Source: Actinomycetota bacterium
Lineage (GTDB): Bacteria > Actinomycetota > Actinomycetes > Nanopelagicales > Nanopelagicaceae
Reading direction: 5' to 3'
DNA: 59,146 bases
NCBI GenBank assembly: GCA_016870455.1
Contig: VGBN01000002.1
Coordinates: 1-59,146, forward strand
Below are positions 16,780 through 25,780 of the stretch, one piece after another. Position numbers and translations under genes: made by a program. Within the stretch, counting starts at the first letter, position 1; each line of letters begins with the position of its first letter. The notes beneath the pieces were generated by a model. The model was not told the origin of the DNA. It made no database searches and worked only from the letters and a program-made list of their open reading frames with translations.

Positions 16780-19700
16780 TTTTTCTGCAAATTAAGCCAG
16801 AGTCCTAAATCATTATCAAATTTACCCTCATTACTAATCCGATTAAACTTTGTAGCTAAAACTTCAGTACCAATCTCAGCTATAGCTGAAGTAATTGCCG
16901 AAGCTGTTTGGTCTGTGGCATTCCAATTAACCGTTATGCGATCACTCACATCTAAGCCAATTCGCTTGCGCTCCTCCTGAATTGCCCGAATCACCTCTCG
17001 AACTAAACCTGACTGAATCAATTCTGGCGTCAAGGTCAGATCAAGTGCCAAACTTTCACTACCATGAGCGGCAACTGACCAGCCACTCCTTGGTGTCTCA
17101 GTAATCACAAGATCTTCAATATCAATCTCAGCCGAATCACCTGAACTTATTTTTACAGGTAACTTTATAGTTTTATGTTTACGAAGCTCTTTAACAAGCT
17201 GTCCGTGATTTGTGGTTGAAATTGCCTTGGCGATAGCCTGAACATCTGCTCCGAATTTGTTACCTAAGCTTCTAAAATTTGCCTTTACTGAAACATCAAC
17301 CAAATCCCCTTGGGCTAGGGCAATTCCATCAAGCTTTAGGATGTTGAGCTCTTCGGATATGTGATCTTTGATCTCCTGAGAGATCTCATCCCAACCTGGA
17401 GCTGATACTAAGGCGCGAGATAGTGGCTGGCGGATCTTAACTCCAGATTCAGCACGAGCTGATCTACCCAACTCAACCAATCGACGCGAAAGTGCAACTG
17501 CCCTAGATAGTTGGTCATCTATTAAATTCTTATTTGCATCTGGGAAGGATGCCAAGTGAACAGAGTCAACTTGGTCAGCTTCAGCCACTTTTATAAGTGA
17601 TTGCCAAACATGCTCGGAAATAAAAGGAACCATCGGAGCCAGCAATAGGGTTAAATTCTTCAGGCAAAAATAGAGGGTATTTAATGCAACTGGGTCGCCA
17701 TCCCAAAATCTTCGCCTTGATCTTCTCACATACCAATTAGAAAGATCATCTATAAAAGAGGAGAGCAGTAATCCTGCCTGTTGAGAGTCAAAATCTTCTA
17801 ATGCAGCATCTACACCGAGAATTAGATTACTTAACTCTGAAATTATCCACTTATCCATGAGGGTTAAATCCTTAGGCAAGTTTGAAACTGAAAATTCAGC
17901 CGCATTTGCGTAGAGGGTGAAGAAGGAGATGGTGTTCCAATAAGTAAGTAAAGTTTTCCTTACTACATCGGAAATGGCATCGTGGCCAACTCGCCTTGCA
18001 CTCCATGGAGAACCTGCTGCCAACATATACCAACGAACCGCATCGGCACCATGCTGATTCATCAATGGCATTGGCTCTACAACATTTCCTAGATGCTTGC
18101 TCATTTTGCGACCATCTTTATCAAGAATATGACCAAGGCATAAAACTGTTTTGTATGGCGACTGATCAAAAACTAATGTACCTATTGTCATCAAGGTGTA
18201 AAACCAACCCCTGGTTTGATCGATCGCCTCACAAATAAAGTCTGCAGGGTGTGCAGCCTTAAACTTTTCTACCGAGCCAGCTTGATGAGGATATCCCCAC
18301 TGGGCAAATGGCATCGCACCCGAGTCATACCAACAATCAATAACTTCAGGAGTTCGGCTCATCATCTTTGAACATTTAGCACATGGGAAGTTAATCTCAT
18401 CAACAAATGGTCTGTGCGGATCTAATTTACTCATTTGTTGCCCTGACAGTTCACCTAATTCAGCAAGTGAGCCAACACAAATTTCATGCTTATTTTCACA
18501 TCTCCAGATTGGAAGTGGCGTTCCCCAGTAACGACTTCGGGATACCGCCCAATCGATATTGTTATTTAACCAATCGCCAAATCTGCCAGTTTTAATTGTC
18601 TCTGGGTACCAGTTTGTATTTGCATTCTCGCGCAGCAACTCTTTTTTGATTGCAGTCGTTCTTATATACCAAGATGGTTGTGCGTAATACATCAATGCGG
18701 TGTGGCAGCGCCAGCAGTGCGGGTACGAGTGCTCAAACTGTGAGTTCTTAAACATTAAATTGCGACTCTTTAAATCTTTAATCAATGCTTTATCTGCGTC
18801 CTTGAAAAAAACTCCACCAACTAGTGCTACATCCTTTTGAAAATGGCCATCAGGGTTAATCGGATTAACCACTGGCAAGTTGTACTTGCGACATATCTCT
18901 AAATCATCAGCACCAAATGCTGGGGATTGGTGGACCAAGCCAGTGCCATCTTCCACCGTTACATAATCCGCAAGCACTACAAAATGTGCATCATTAATTT
19001 CAACAAAATTAAATGGACGGCTGTACTTAGTACCTTCTAGATCTTTGCCGGAAAAAGTGGCAATTACCTTTTGATCTTCCCCTAGTACCGCGGCTAACTC
19101 TTGCGCAACTACCAATCTCTCAGGTTTGTCGTCAACTTTAATTTCAATAACCTGATACTCAACCTTTGGATTCACAGCTACTGCGGTGTTGGAGACTAAG
19201 GTCCATGGCGTAGTAGTCCAGACCAACAAACTTGCTTTAAGTTCAGCTAACTTGCCAGAGGTTGCAGGAAACCTTACATAAACAGATGGATCCTTGATAG
19301 TTTCATAACCTTGAGCTAATTCATGGTCTGATAATCCAGTTCCACATCTTGGACAGTAAGGTGCGACCCGATGATCCTGGACGAGTAAACCCTTTTTCCA
19401 AATTTGTTGAAGTGACCACCAAACGCTTTCAATGTATTCCGGTGACATAGTCCAATATGCTTGATCAAAATCAACCCAGAAACCCATTCGACGTGTCATA
19501 TCGGTAAACTCATTAACATGTCGTTGAACCGATTCACGACACTTTTCATTAAAGGCGGAGACACCAAACTTTTCAATATCGGCTTTGCCGGAAAAACCTA
19601 ACTCTTTCTCGACGGCAATCTCTACGGGCAGACCATGACAATCCCAGCCTGCGTTTCGAATTACCTGCTTACCTTTCATGGTTTGAAATCGAGGGTATAA

Positions 19701-19919
19701 ATCTTTGAAAACTCGGGCCTCAATGTGATGAGTACCAGGTTTTCCATTTGCAGTGGGTGGTCCTTCATAAAAACTCCATCGTGGAGCACCATTTCGGTTT
19801 TGCACTGATTTTTCAAAAATCTGATTTTGCGTCCAAAAATCAAGAATGCCCATTTCAACGGCAGGCAAATCAATCTGCGCAGATAAGCTTTGTATCCGGC
19901 GCTTCTTGTTCATATCCAC
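16776..19919 (-). CDS. ileS: Isoleucyl-tRNA synthetase (type 2-like, altered HIGH motif)
   Basis: IleRS charges tRNA-Ile and edits mischarged valine. The 1047-residue protein has the class I fold, the CP1 editing domain, the KMSKH loop at 605-609 (DKDGRKMSKHLGN), an anticodon-binding domain from about 690 and two cysteine pairs (CPRCG, CAKC). The HIGH signature is replaced by G62-T-H-H65 in the block ANGKPGTHHIEA. Such GxHH variants are known in IleRS2 enzymes with very strong mupirocin resistance. The start is GTG 19919, five bases after TAGAAT; ATG 19913 two codons in is possible. The gene is inverted relative to its usual neighbours. Confidence 0.97.
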   Translation of the reverse strand: MDMNKKRRIQSLSAQIDLPAVEMGILDFWTQNQIFEKSVQNRNGAPRWSFYEGPPTANGKPGTHHIEARVFKDLYPRFQTMKGKQVIRNAGWDCHGLPVEIAVEKELGFSGKADIEKFGVSAFNEKCRESVQRHVNEFTDMTRRMGFWVDFDQAYWTMSPEYIESVWWSLQQIWKKGLLVQDHRVAPYCPRCGTGLSDHELAQGYETIKDPSVYVRFPATSGKLAELKASLLVWTTTPWTLVSNTAVAVNPKVEYQVIEIKVDDKPERLVVAQELAAVLGEDQKVIATFSGKDLEGTKYSRPFNFVEINDAHFVVLADYVTVEDGTGLVHQSPAFGADDLEICRKYNLPVVNPINPDGHFQKDVALVGGVFFKDADKALIKDLKSRNLMFKNSQFEHSYPHCWRCHTALMYYAQPSWYIRTTAIKKELLRENANTNWYPETIKTGRFGDWLNNNIDWAVSRSRYWGTPLPIWRCENKHEICVGSLAELGELSGQQMSKLDPHRPFVDEINFPCAKCSKMMSRTPEVIDCWYDSGAMPFAQWGYPHQAGSVEKFKAAHPADFICEAIDQTRGWFYTLMTIGTLVFDQSPYKTVLCLGHILDKDGRKMSKHLGNVVEPMPLMNQHGADAVRWYMLAAGSPWSARRVGHDAISDVVRKTLLTYWNTISFFTLYANAAEFSVSNLPKDLTLMDKWIISELSNLILGVDAALEDFDSQQAGLLLSSFIDDLSNWYVRRSRRRFWDGDPVALNTLYFCLKNLTLLLAPMVPFISEHVWQSLIKVAEADQVDSVHLASFPDANKNLIDDQLSRAVALSRRLVELGRSARAESGVKIRQPLSRALVSAPGWDEISQEIKDHISEELNILKLDGIALAQGDLVDVSVKANFRSLGNKFGADVQAIAKAISTTNHGQLVKELRKHKTIKLPVKISSGDSAEIDIEDLVITETPRSGWSVAAHGSESLALDLTLTPELIQSGLVREVIRAIQEERKRIGLDVSDRITVNWNATDQTASAITSAIAEIGTEVLATKFNRISNEGKFDNDLGLWLNLQKN

Positions 19920-19924
19920 CCCGC

Positions 19925-19930
19925 ATTCTA
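19925..19930 (-). promoter_or_regulatory. Putative -10 box (TAGAAT) for ileS
   Basis: On the minus strand TAGAAT ends five bases before GTG 19919. This would give a leaderless or near-leaderless mRNA. If ATG 19913 is the true start, the leader is about six bases with GGGGTGG close by. Confidence 0.4.
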
Positions 19931-20020
19931 ACGTGGGAGCAATCCCTTTCTTTGGCTGACCATGGCCAATGGGGGTGGCGGTTGGTAATTAATTGAGCCA
20001 AGCCATAACCTTTCCCCTCC

Positions 20021-20026
20021 AGGAGG
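20021..20026 (+). promoter_or_regulatory. Strong Shine-Dalgarno (AGGAGG) within a palindrome
   Basis: AGGAGG is four bases before GTG 20031 and fixes that start. It forms half of the perfect palindrome CCTCC-A-GGAGG (20016-20026), so the ribosome site could pair with another copy of the message or serve as a protein site. CATAACCT just upstream (20004-20011) is a possible -10. Confidence 0.55.
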
Positions 20027-20030
20027 TATC

Positions 20031-20801
20031 GTGGCTATCAAGAAAAAATCAAAAAAAACACCAAGCAAGAGTGTTAAATCACCATCTAAAAAGGTTTTAA
20101 AGAAAGTAGCAAAAAAGCCGGTAGCTAAAAAAAGTGCATCGAAAAAGGCTGCAAAACGATCACCAAATATTGTTAAGCCCTCTTTAGCTAAGAAATCTAA
20201 TTTTAAAAAAGCTCCAGGTAAGCCCTTTCCAGCCAAGCTACAAACCTCTACCTCTGGTTCTTCTACAACAATTTCAGTTACCTCAACAATGCCAAATGCA
20301 AATGCGCAACCAGCGGTTGAAGAGCGTCGCCTTGTTATGTTGCCGCCACCAAAGCCGGTATTAAAATCTAAGAAAGCAGCGGCGCTGAAACCCATTAAAA
20401 GTGCTCCTGCACCCTTGATAGTGCAATCAGGTGAAAATGCTTGGACCGCAGCGGAATTAAAAAGTATTAAATCTGAACTGTCCAAGGATTTACTGCGACT
20501 TAGACGGGAATTGGAAATTGCCGAAGCTGAGATGGAGGACTTGGTAGAAGCTGCAGGTGTTGGCGCAGGTGATGATCAGGCAGATGCGGGGGCTAAGACC
20601 TTTGAACGAGAACATGAAATGTCGTTGGTGTATAACGCTAGAGATATGGTTCAACAAACTGAACGCGCATTAGAGCGAATAGAGAATAAAACTTATGGCA
20701 AGTGTGAAGAGTGTGGAAATTTCGTTGGCAAAGCCAGATTACAAGTATTCCCACGGGCAACACTGTGCATGGTTTGTAAGCAAAAGGAGGAGCGACGCTG
20801 A
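20031..20801 (+). CDS. TraR/DksA-type zinc-finger protein with lysine-rich histone-like tail
   Basis: The C-terminal part (about 140-256) is a TraR/DksA module: a coiled-coil helical pair and a zinc finger C-E-E-C...C-M-V-C in the block YGKCEECGNFVGKARL. DksA relatives bind RNA polymerase in its secondary channel. The first 70 residues are almost all Lys, Ala, Ser and Pro in KKxAKK-like repeats, like histone H1 tails and the tails of actinobacterial HU, so DNA or RNA binding is likely. A Pro-rich linker (VMLPPPKPVLKS) joins them. GTG 20031 is set by AGGAGG. It ends by CTGA overlap with the probable lspA start. Confidence 0.85.
   Translation: MAIKKKSKKTPSKSVKSPSKKVLKKVAKKPVAKKSASKKAAKRSPNIVKPSLAKKSNFKKAPGKPFPAKLQTSTSGSSTTISVTSTMPNANAQPAVEERRLVMLPPPKPVLKSKKAAALKPIKSAPAPLIVQSGENAWTAAELKSIKSELSKDLLRLRRELEIAEAEMEDLVEAAGVGAGDDQADAGAKTFEREHEMSLVYNARDMVQQTERALERIENKTYGKCEECGNFVGKARLQVFPRATLCMVCKQKEERR
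20785..20790 (+). promoter_or_regulatory. Shine-Dalgarno (AGGAGG) supporting a CTG start for lspA
   Basis: A perfect AGGAGG sits seven bases before CTG 20798, an ideal spacing. The first ordinary start codon in the frame, TTG 20822, is 31 bases away and has no ribosome site of its own. Confidence 0.6.
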
Positions 20802-21283
20802 ATTTAACTCAGCGAAGGTGGTTGGCCTCAGTCGCCTTCCTAGTGTTTGCCCTGGATTATCTAACCAAGACATTGGCGATTGAATACTTATCAAGTCAGT
20901 CAAAACAGATACTTGGAAGTTTCTTACAGCTGAAATTAGTTTATAACTCTGGCGCAGCTTTTAGCCTTGCCAGCAGTGGCACTATTTTTTTATCGACCTT
21001 CGCAATGATTGTTGCGGCAGCAATTTTTTACTACGCAAGAAAAGTAACTTCTACTGGCTGGGCAGGTGCATTGGGGTTGGCACTTGGCGGTATTTTTGGA
21101 AACTTATCTGACCGAATCTTTAGAAGTCCAGGGGCGTTGCAAGGAAAAGTAGTTGATTGGATTCAACTGCCAAACTGGCCAGTGTTTAATATTGCCGATA
21201 TGGCAGTGGTTAGTTCAGCGATATTTATTACCTACCTAAGTTGGAAAAATATACCGTTTAGCAAAAATGAGGGCTCTAAATGA
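20798..21283 (+). CDS. lspA: Prolipoprotein signal peptidase LspA
   Basis: LspA is the aspartic membrane protease that removes the signal peptide of prolipoproteins after Lgt has added diacylglycerol. It has four hydrophobic helices and the two catalytic aspartates in GNLSDRIF and VFNIADMAVV, plus the NSGAAFSL block. With the CTG start at 20798 the N-terminus becomes (M)NLTQRRWLASVAFLVFALD, a normal basic-then-hydrophobic beginning, and the protein has 161 residues. Starting at TTG 20822 would remove the basic flank. It overlaps the upstream gene by four bases and rluD by four bases. Confidence 0.92.
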   Translation: MNLTQRRWLASVAFLVFALDYLTKTLAIEYLSSQSKQILGSFLQLKLVYNSGAAFSLASSGTIFLSTFAMIVAAAIFYYARKVTSTGWAGALGLALGGIFGNLSDRIFRSPGALQGKVVDWIQLPNWPVFNIADMAVVSSAIFITYLSWKNIPFSKNEGSK

Positions 21284-22218
21284 GTGAGCGGCAGCTGCGC
21301 ACCATCTCAATTCCAGAGGGGTTGAATCAAGAACGTGTTGATGCTGCACTCTCACGCTTATTAGGTCTTTCTCGCAACGTGATCGTTGGTCTAATCGAGT
21401 CTGGCGAAGTAACAATTGATGGCAAAGCAGTGGGCAAATCTGATCGGGTCAATTCCGATGATCAGTTAGAGATTTTACTTCCCGCAACTAAAAAAGAAGG
21501 TGAGCTAGTAGCCACACCAATTGACGGATTAGATGTTGTTTATGATGATGAGTACCTAATAGTTATTAATAAGCCAGTTGGGATTGCAGCACACCCAAGT
21601 CCTGGCTGGCAAGGTGCAACTGTGGTCGGTGCTATTTTTGCAGCCGGCTACCAACTTGCCACATCAGGTGCAGCTGAACGTCAAGGTGTGGTTCATCGTC
21701 TGGATGTAGGAACCTCAGGATTAATGGTGGTTGCTAAAAATGAAATTGCATATAGCAACTTAAAGGACCAATTCAGAAATAGAACTGTTGCCAAGGTTTA
21801 TCATGCTTTAGCACAAGGGCATTTAGATCCAACAGTTGGCACAATTGATGCGCCAATAGATCGTCACCCAAGGGAGGATTATCGATTTGCAGTGGTGGCA
21901 AATGGAAAGCCAAGTATTACTCATTACAAAACATTAGAGGTTTTTCCAGCTGTAACATTGCTAGAGATTGAGTTAGAAACTGGACGAACACATCAGATCA
22001 GGGTTCATCTATCTGCGCTGCACCACCCCTTGGTGGGAGATCTGACCTACGGCTCAGATCCTGCATTGGCAAAACGATTAGAGATCTCCCGACCTTGGTT
22101 ACATGCCAAGCAACTTGCTTTTAATCACCCAGCCGATAGTCGACGACTTGCCTTCTCCTGCGAATACCCAGCCGACCTGACACGCTCATTAGAGGTACTT
22201 TCAGATATTTCCCGCTAG
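21280..22218 (+). CDS. RluD-family 23S rRNA pseudouridine synthase
   Basis: Members convert uridines of helix 69 or nearby 23S rRNA sites to pseudouridine. The 312 residues begin with an S4 RNA-binding domain (about 15-80: RVDAALSRLLGLSR...SGEVTIDGKAV), then the catalytic block HRLDVGTSGLMVVAK with the nucleophilic Asp, and ETGRTHQIRVH. Which uridines are modified cannot be read from sequence. It lies between lspA and dnaE as in other Actinobacteria and starts by ATGA overlap with lspA. Confidence 0.93.
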   Translation: MSERQLRTISIPEGLNQERVDAALSRLLGLSRNVIVGLIESGEVTIDGKAVGKSDRVNSDDQLEILLPATKKEGELVATPIDGLDVVYDDEYLIVINKPVGIAAHPSPGWQGATVVGAIFAAGYQLATSGAAERQGVVHRLDVGTSGLMVVAKNEIAYSNLKDQFRNRTVAKVYHALAQGHLDPTVGTIDAPIDRHPREDYRFAVVANGKPSITHYKTLEVFPAVTLLEIELETGRTHQIRVHLSALHHPLVGDLTYGSDPALAKRLEISRPWLHAKQLAFNHPADSRRLAFSCEYPADLTRSLEVLSDISR

Positions 22219-22234
22219 AGATATCGCACAGTAG

Positions 22235-22240
22235 TAATCT
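22235..22240 (+). promoter_or_regulatory. Possible -10 box (TAATCT) before dnaE
   Basis: TAATCT ends eight bases before ATG 22249 and no Shine-Dalgarno is present. Spacing is slightly longer than in the other leaderless candidates, so this is a weaker case. Confidence 0.25.
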
Positions 22241-22248
22241 CGCCACCC

Positions 22249-25200
22249 ATGCCTAATCCAATCGGAGCCCAAGAAACAGCCGAGAATTTTGTGCATCTTC
22301 ATGTGCACACTGAATACTCGATGCTAGATGGCGCTGCCAAAATATCAGAGTTAGTTTCAGAAGCTGCCAAACAAAATATGCCAGCAATTGCAATTACTGA
22401 TCATGGCAATGTATTTGGCGCATTTGAATTCCATAAGTTGGCAAAGGCGGCTGGGGTTAAACCAATAATTGGAATTGAAGCTTATGTTGCACCAGAGTCA
22501 AGATTTGATAAGCGCCGGGTTAAATGGGCTGAAGGTGGCGAGGATGATGTTTCAGGAGGTGGCGCATACACCCACATGACCTTGTTAGCGGAAAACAATC
22601 AAGGCTTATCCAATCTATTTAAACTCTCATCGCTAGCTTCGTTAGAAGGTTTTTACTACAAGCCACGTATGGATCAAGAGTTGCTAGCTAAATACTCAAA
22701 AGGAATCATTGCAACTACAGGTTGTCCTGCCGGTGAGATCCAAACTCGATTGCGAATGGGCGGATACAAAGAGGCGTTAAATGCAGCAGCGAAGATGCGA
22801 GATATCTTCGGTGCTGAAAATTACTTTCTAGAGGTGATGGACCACTCAATTGATATTGAAAAACGCGTACTAACAGATCTAATCAAACTCGGCAAGGAAT
22901 TGAAACTGCCTTTGTTGGCAACAAATGATTTGCACTACACCAATTACAAGGATGCAGCTGCGCATGAAGTGATGCTCTGCATTCAATCTGGGTCCACATT
23001 AGCTGACCCAAAACGATTTAAATTTGAAAACTCTGAGTTTTACTTGAAATCAGCCAGCCAAATGCGTAAATTATTTAAAGACTTACCTGAGGCCTGCGAT
23101 AACACACTCTTGATAGCGCAACGTTGCAATACCACGATGCGCGAAGGAGAAAACTTACTTCCACAATTTCGGGTACCCGCCGGCGAGAGCGAAGATAGCT
23201 GGTTGATTAAAGAGGCCAACAAGGGTTTATCTGAAAGATTAAATGGCCAGATCAGTGCTAGTTATCAAGAACGGTTGAACTTTGAATTAGATGTAATGAT
23301 CAAGATGGGATTTCCTGGCTACTTCTTGGTTGTTGCAGATCTTTGCAACCACGCACGAAAAGTTGGAATACGCGTAGGTCCAGGTAGAGGATCAGCCGCT
23401 GGCTCGTTAGTCTCATATGCATTAGGAATTACCGGATTAGATCCAATTGAGTTTGGATTGTTGTTTGAGAGATTTTTAAATCCAGAGCGAATATCAATGC
23501 CTGATATTGATTTGGATTTTGATGAACGAAGGCGTTCAGAGATGATCGCATACGCCACCGATAAATATGGCGATGATCGAGTTGCCCAGATAATCACTTA
23601 TGGAACTATTAAATCCAAGCAAGCTATAAAAGATTCAACCAGAGTATTGGGCTTTCCTTATGCACTAGGTGAACGATTAACCAAATCGCTTCCTCCTTCA
23701 GTTATGGGTAAAGATATTTCGCTTAGCGGAATATTTAATATGGATGATGACAGATATGCCGAGGCATCTGAGTTTCGAAACATTTATGAATCAGATCCAG
23801 ATTCAAAACGAATTGTAGATACTGCACTGGGAATAGAGGGACTCAAACGGCAATGGGGAGTGCATGCAGCCGGAGTGATTTTAAGCAGAGAACCATTACT
23901 TGATGTTATTCCGATCCATCGCCGTGAATCGGATGGGGCAATTATTACCCAGTTTGATATGGGTGCTTGTGAAGCAACTGGATTACTTAAGATGGATTTT
24001 CTTGGACTTAGAAATTTATCAGTCCTTGATGATTGCTTAATAAATATTGAAAAAAATTTAGGCAAAACAATAGTGCTAGAAACGCTTCCATTAAAAGATC
24101 AAAAGACCTTTGAACTATTATCAAAAGGCGACACGTTAGGGGTGTTTCAATTAGATAGTGCACCAATTAGATCACTTCTAAGATCTATGGCACCTGATAG
24201 TTTTGAGGACATTGCCGCGGTTATAGCGTTGTATCGACCAGGTCCTATGGGTGAAGACTCTCATAATAAATATGCCGATTACAAAAATGGCCGGAAGATT
24301 CCAATTGCGATTCATCCTGAATTAGATAAACCTTTAAATGAGATTTTGAAGGATACCTATGGACTGATTGTCTACCAAGAACAGGTGCTTGCCATAGCAC
24401 GTAAGGTCGCAGGATTCACATTGGGTAGAGCAGATTTATTGCGTAAAGCAATGGGTAAAAAAGACAAGAAGATTCTTGATAAAGAAAGAGTTCATTTTGA
24501 AGATGGCATGAAATCCAATGGTTTTTCAGAGGATGCTATTGAAAAACTTTGGCAAACACTTATCCCATTCTCTGATTATGCGTTCAACAGAGCTCACAGT
24601 GCAGGGTATGGCTTGCTTTCTTTTTGGACTGCTTACTTAAAAGCAAATTTTCCAACCGAGTACATGGCAGCGCTACTAACTAGTGTTCGCGATGATAAAG
24701 ATAAGAGTGCGTCGTATCTAAATGAATGTCGCCGCATGGGGATCAAAGTTTTGCCACCCGATGTAAATGAATCAGATTCTGGTTATACCCCGCGAGGTCG
24801 TGATATTCGCTATGGCCTGACTGCAATCAGGAATGTTGGTGAAAATGTTGTCGCCTCGATAATTGAAACTCGCAAAAATAAGGGTAAGTATCTAAGTTTT
24901 GGAGATTTTTTAGTAAAAGTTGATTCCTCTGTCTGTAATAAAAAAACCATCGAATCCTTGATCAAAGCAGGCGCTTTTGATTCTTTAAGCCATACACGGC
25001 GCGGCCTAATGATGGTCTACTTGGAGGCGTTAGATGCAGTTACTGAGAGCAAGCGCGCCGAGGCAATCGGCCAGTTTGACCTCTTCGGCGCCGATACATC
25101 TAGCTCAAGTATTAGTGGTATCGATCTTGATATTCCAAAAAGTGAGTGGGAAAAAATGATGTTGCTCAGTTATGAGCGAGAGATGCTGGGTTTGTACGTT

Positions 25201-25776
25201 TCAGATCATCCTCTTCTGGGCGTAGAACATGTTTTGAAATCTGTTGCGGATTTCTCAATTAGCCAATTATCTGAGGCTCCTCATGATCAAATAGTAAATA
25301 TTGGTGGATTGATTACCCAGATTCAGCGAAAGGTTTCAAAGCAAGGAACACCATGGGCGATTGTGACCGTGGAAGATTTAGAAGGAGCAGTTGATGTCTT
25401 GTTCTTCTCCAACTCCTATGCCACGCACGGAGTAAATTTATTGGAGGATCGAATTGTGGCAATTCGTGGTCGCGTTGATAAACGAGAAGAGCCACCTCGA
25501 ATCTCAGCTTTAGATCTGACTTTGCCAGATCTAAAGCAAGTTCCAACCGGCCCGTTGATTATTTCAATGCAAGCTTCTCGATGCACACCTCCCATAATTG
25601 ATCGCATGAGTGAAATCTTAAAATCACATCCAGGAGGACGAGAGGTTCACTTACGCCTAATCGATGGTGAGAAAAAAACTATTCTCAAATTAGATGAAGC
25701 TTTAAAAGTTACATCCTCACCAAGTTTAAGTGCCGATCTTAAGACTGTATTAGGCCCAGATTGTTTAGTAGTTTAA
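22249..25776 (+). CDS. dnaE: DNA polymerase III alpha subunit DnaE (DnaE1 type)
   Basis: This is the replicative polymerase subunit. The 1175 residues carry an N-terminal PHP domain (HLHVHTEYSMLDGA near 17-30), the palm with catalytic aspartates in P418-D-I-D-L-D423, the thumb and fingers, a tandem helix-hairpin-helix region and an OB fold near 990-1070. The intact PHP histidines suggest that proofreading may reside here, as known for actinobacterial DnaE1. No intein is seen. The sequence directly downstream is a priA remnant rather than the usual his operon. Confidence 0.97.
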   Translation: MPNPIGAQETAENFVHLHVHTEYSMLDGAAKISELVSEAAKQNMPAIAITDHGNVFGAFEFHKLAKAAGVKPIIGIEAYVAPESRFDKRRVKWAEGGEDDVSGGGAYTHMTLLAENNQGLSNLFKLSSLASLEGFYYKPRMDQELLAKYSKGIIATTGCPAGEIQTRLRMGGYKEALNAAAKMRDIFGAENYFLEVMDHSIDIEKRVLTDLIKLGKELKLPLLATNDLHYTNYKDAAAHEVMLCIQSGSTLADPKRFKFENSEFYLKSASQMRKLFKDLPEACDNTLLIAQRCNTTMREGENLLPQFRVPAGESEDSWLIKEANKGLSERLNGQISASYQERLNFELDVMIKMGFPGYFLVVADLCNHARKVGIRVGPGRGSAAGSLVSYALGITGLDPIEFGLLFERFLNPERISMPDIDLDFDERRRSEMIAYATDKYGDDRVAQIITYGTIKSKQAIKDSTRVLGFPYALGERLTKSLPPSVMGKDISLSGIFNMDDDRYAEASEFRNIYESDPDSKRIVDTALGIEGLKRQWGVHAAGVILSREPLLDVIPIHRRESDGAIITQFDMGACEATGLLKMDFLGLRNLSVLDDCLINIEKNLGKTIVLETLPLKDQKTFELLSKGDTLGVFQLDSAPIRSLLRSMAPDSFEDIAAVIALYRPGPMGEDSHNKYADYKNGRKIPIAIHPELDKPLNEILKDTYGLIVYQEQVLAIARKVAGFTLGRADLLRKAMGKKDKKILDKERVHFEDGMKSNGFSEDAIEKLWQTLIPFSDYAFNRAHSAGYGLLSFWTAYLKANFPTEYMAALLTSVRDDKDKSASYLNECRRMGIKVLPPDVNESDSGYTPRGRDIRYGLTAIRNVGENVVASIIETRKNKGKYLSFGDFLVKVDSSVCNKKTIESLIKAGAFDSLSHTRRGLMMVYLEALDAVTESKRAEAIGQFDLFGADTSSSSISGIDLDIPKSEWEKMMLLSYEREMLGLYVSDHPLLGVEHVLKSVADFSISQLSEAPHDQIVNIGGLITQIQRKVSKQGTPWAIVTVEDLEGAVDVLFFSNSYATHGVNLLEDRIVAIRGRVDKREEPPRISALDLTLPDLKQVPTGPLIISMQASRCTPPIIDRMSEILKSHPGGREVHLRLIDGEKKTILKLDEALKVTSSPSLSADLKTVLGPDCLVV

Positions 25777-25780
25777 GTGT

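Noticed and set aside
19928-20485. Minus-strand 185-codon open frame opposite traR/dksA
   Set aside because: It is rich in Phe, Leu and Ala because it mirrors the Lys-rich repeats on the plus strand. It has no recognisable motif and no ribosome site that I see.
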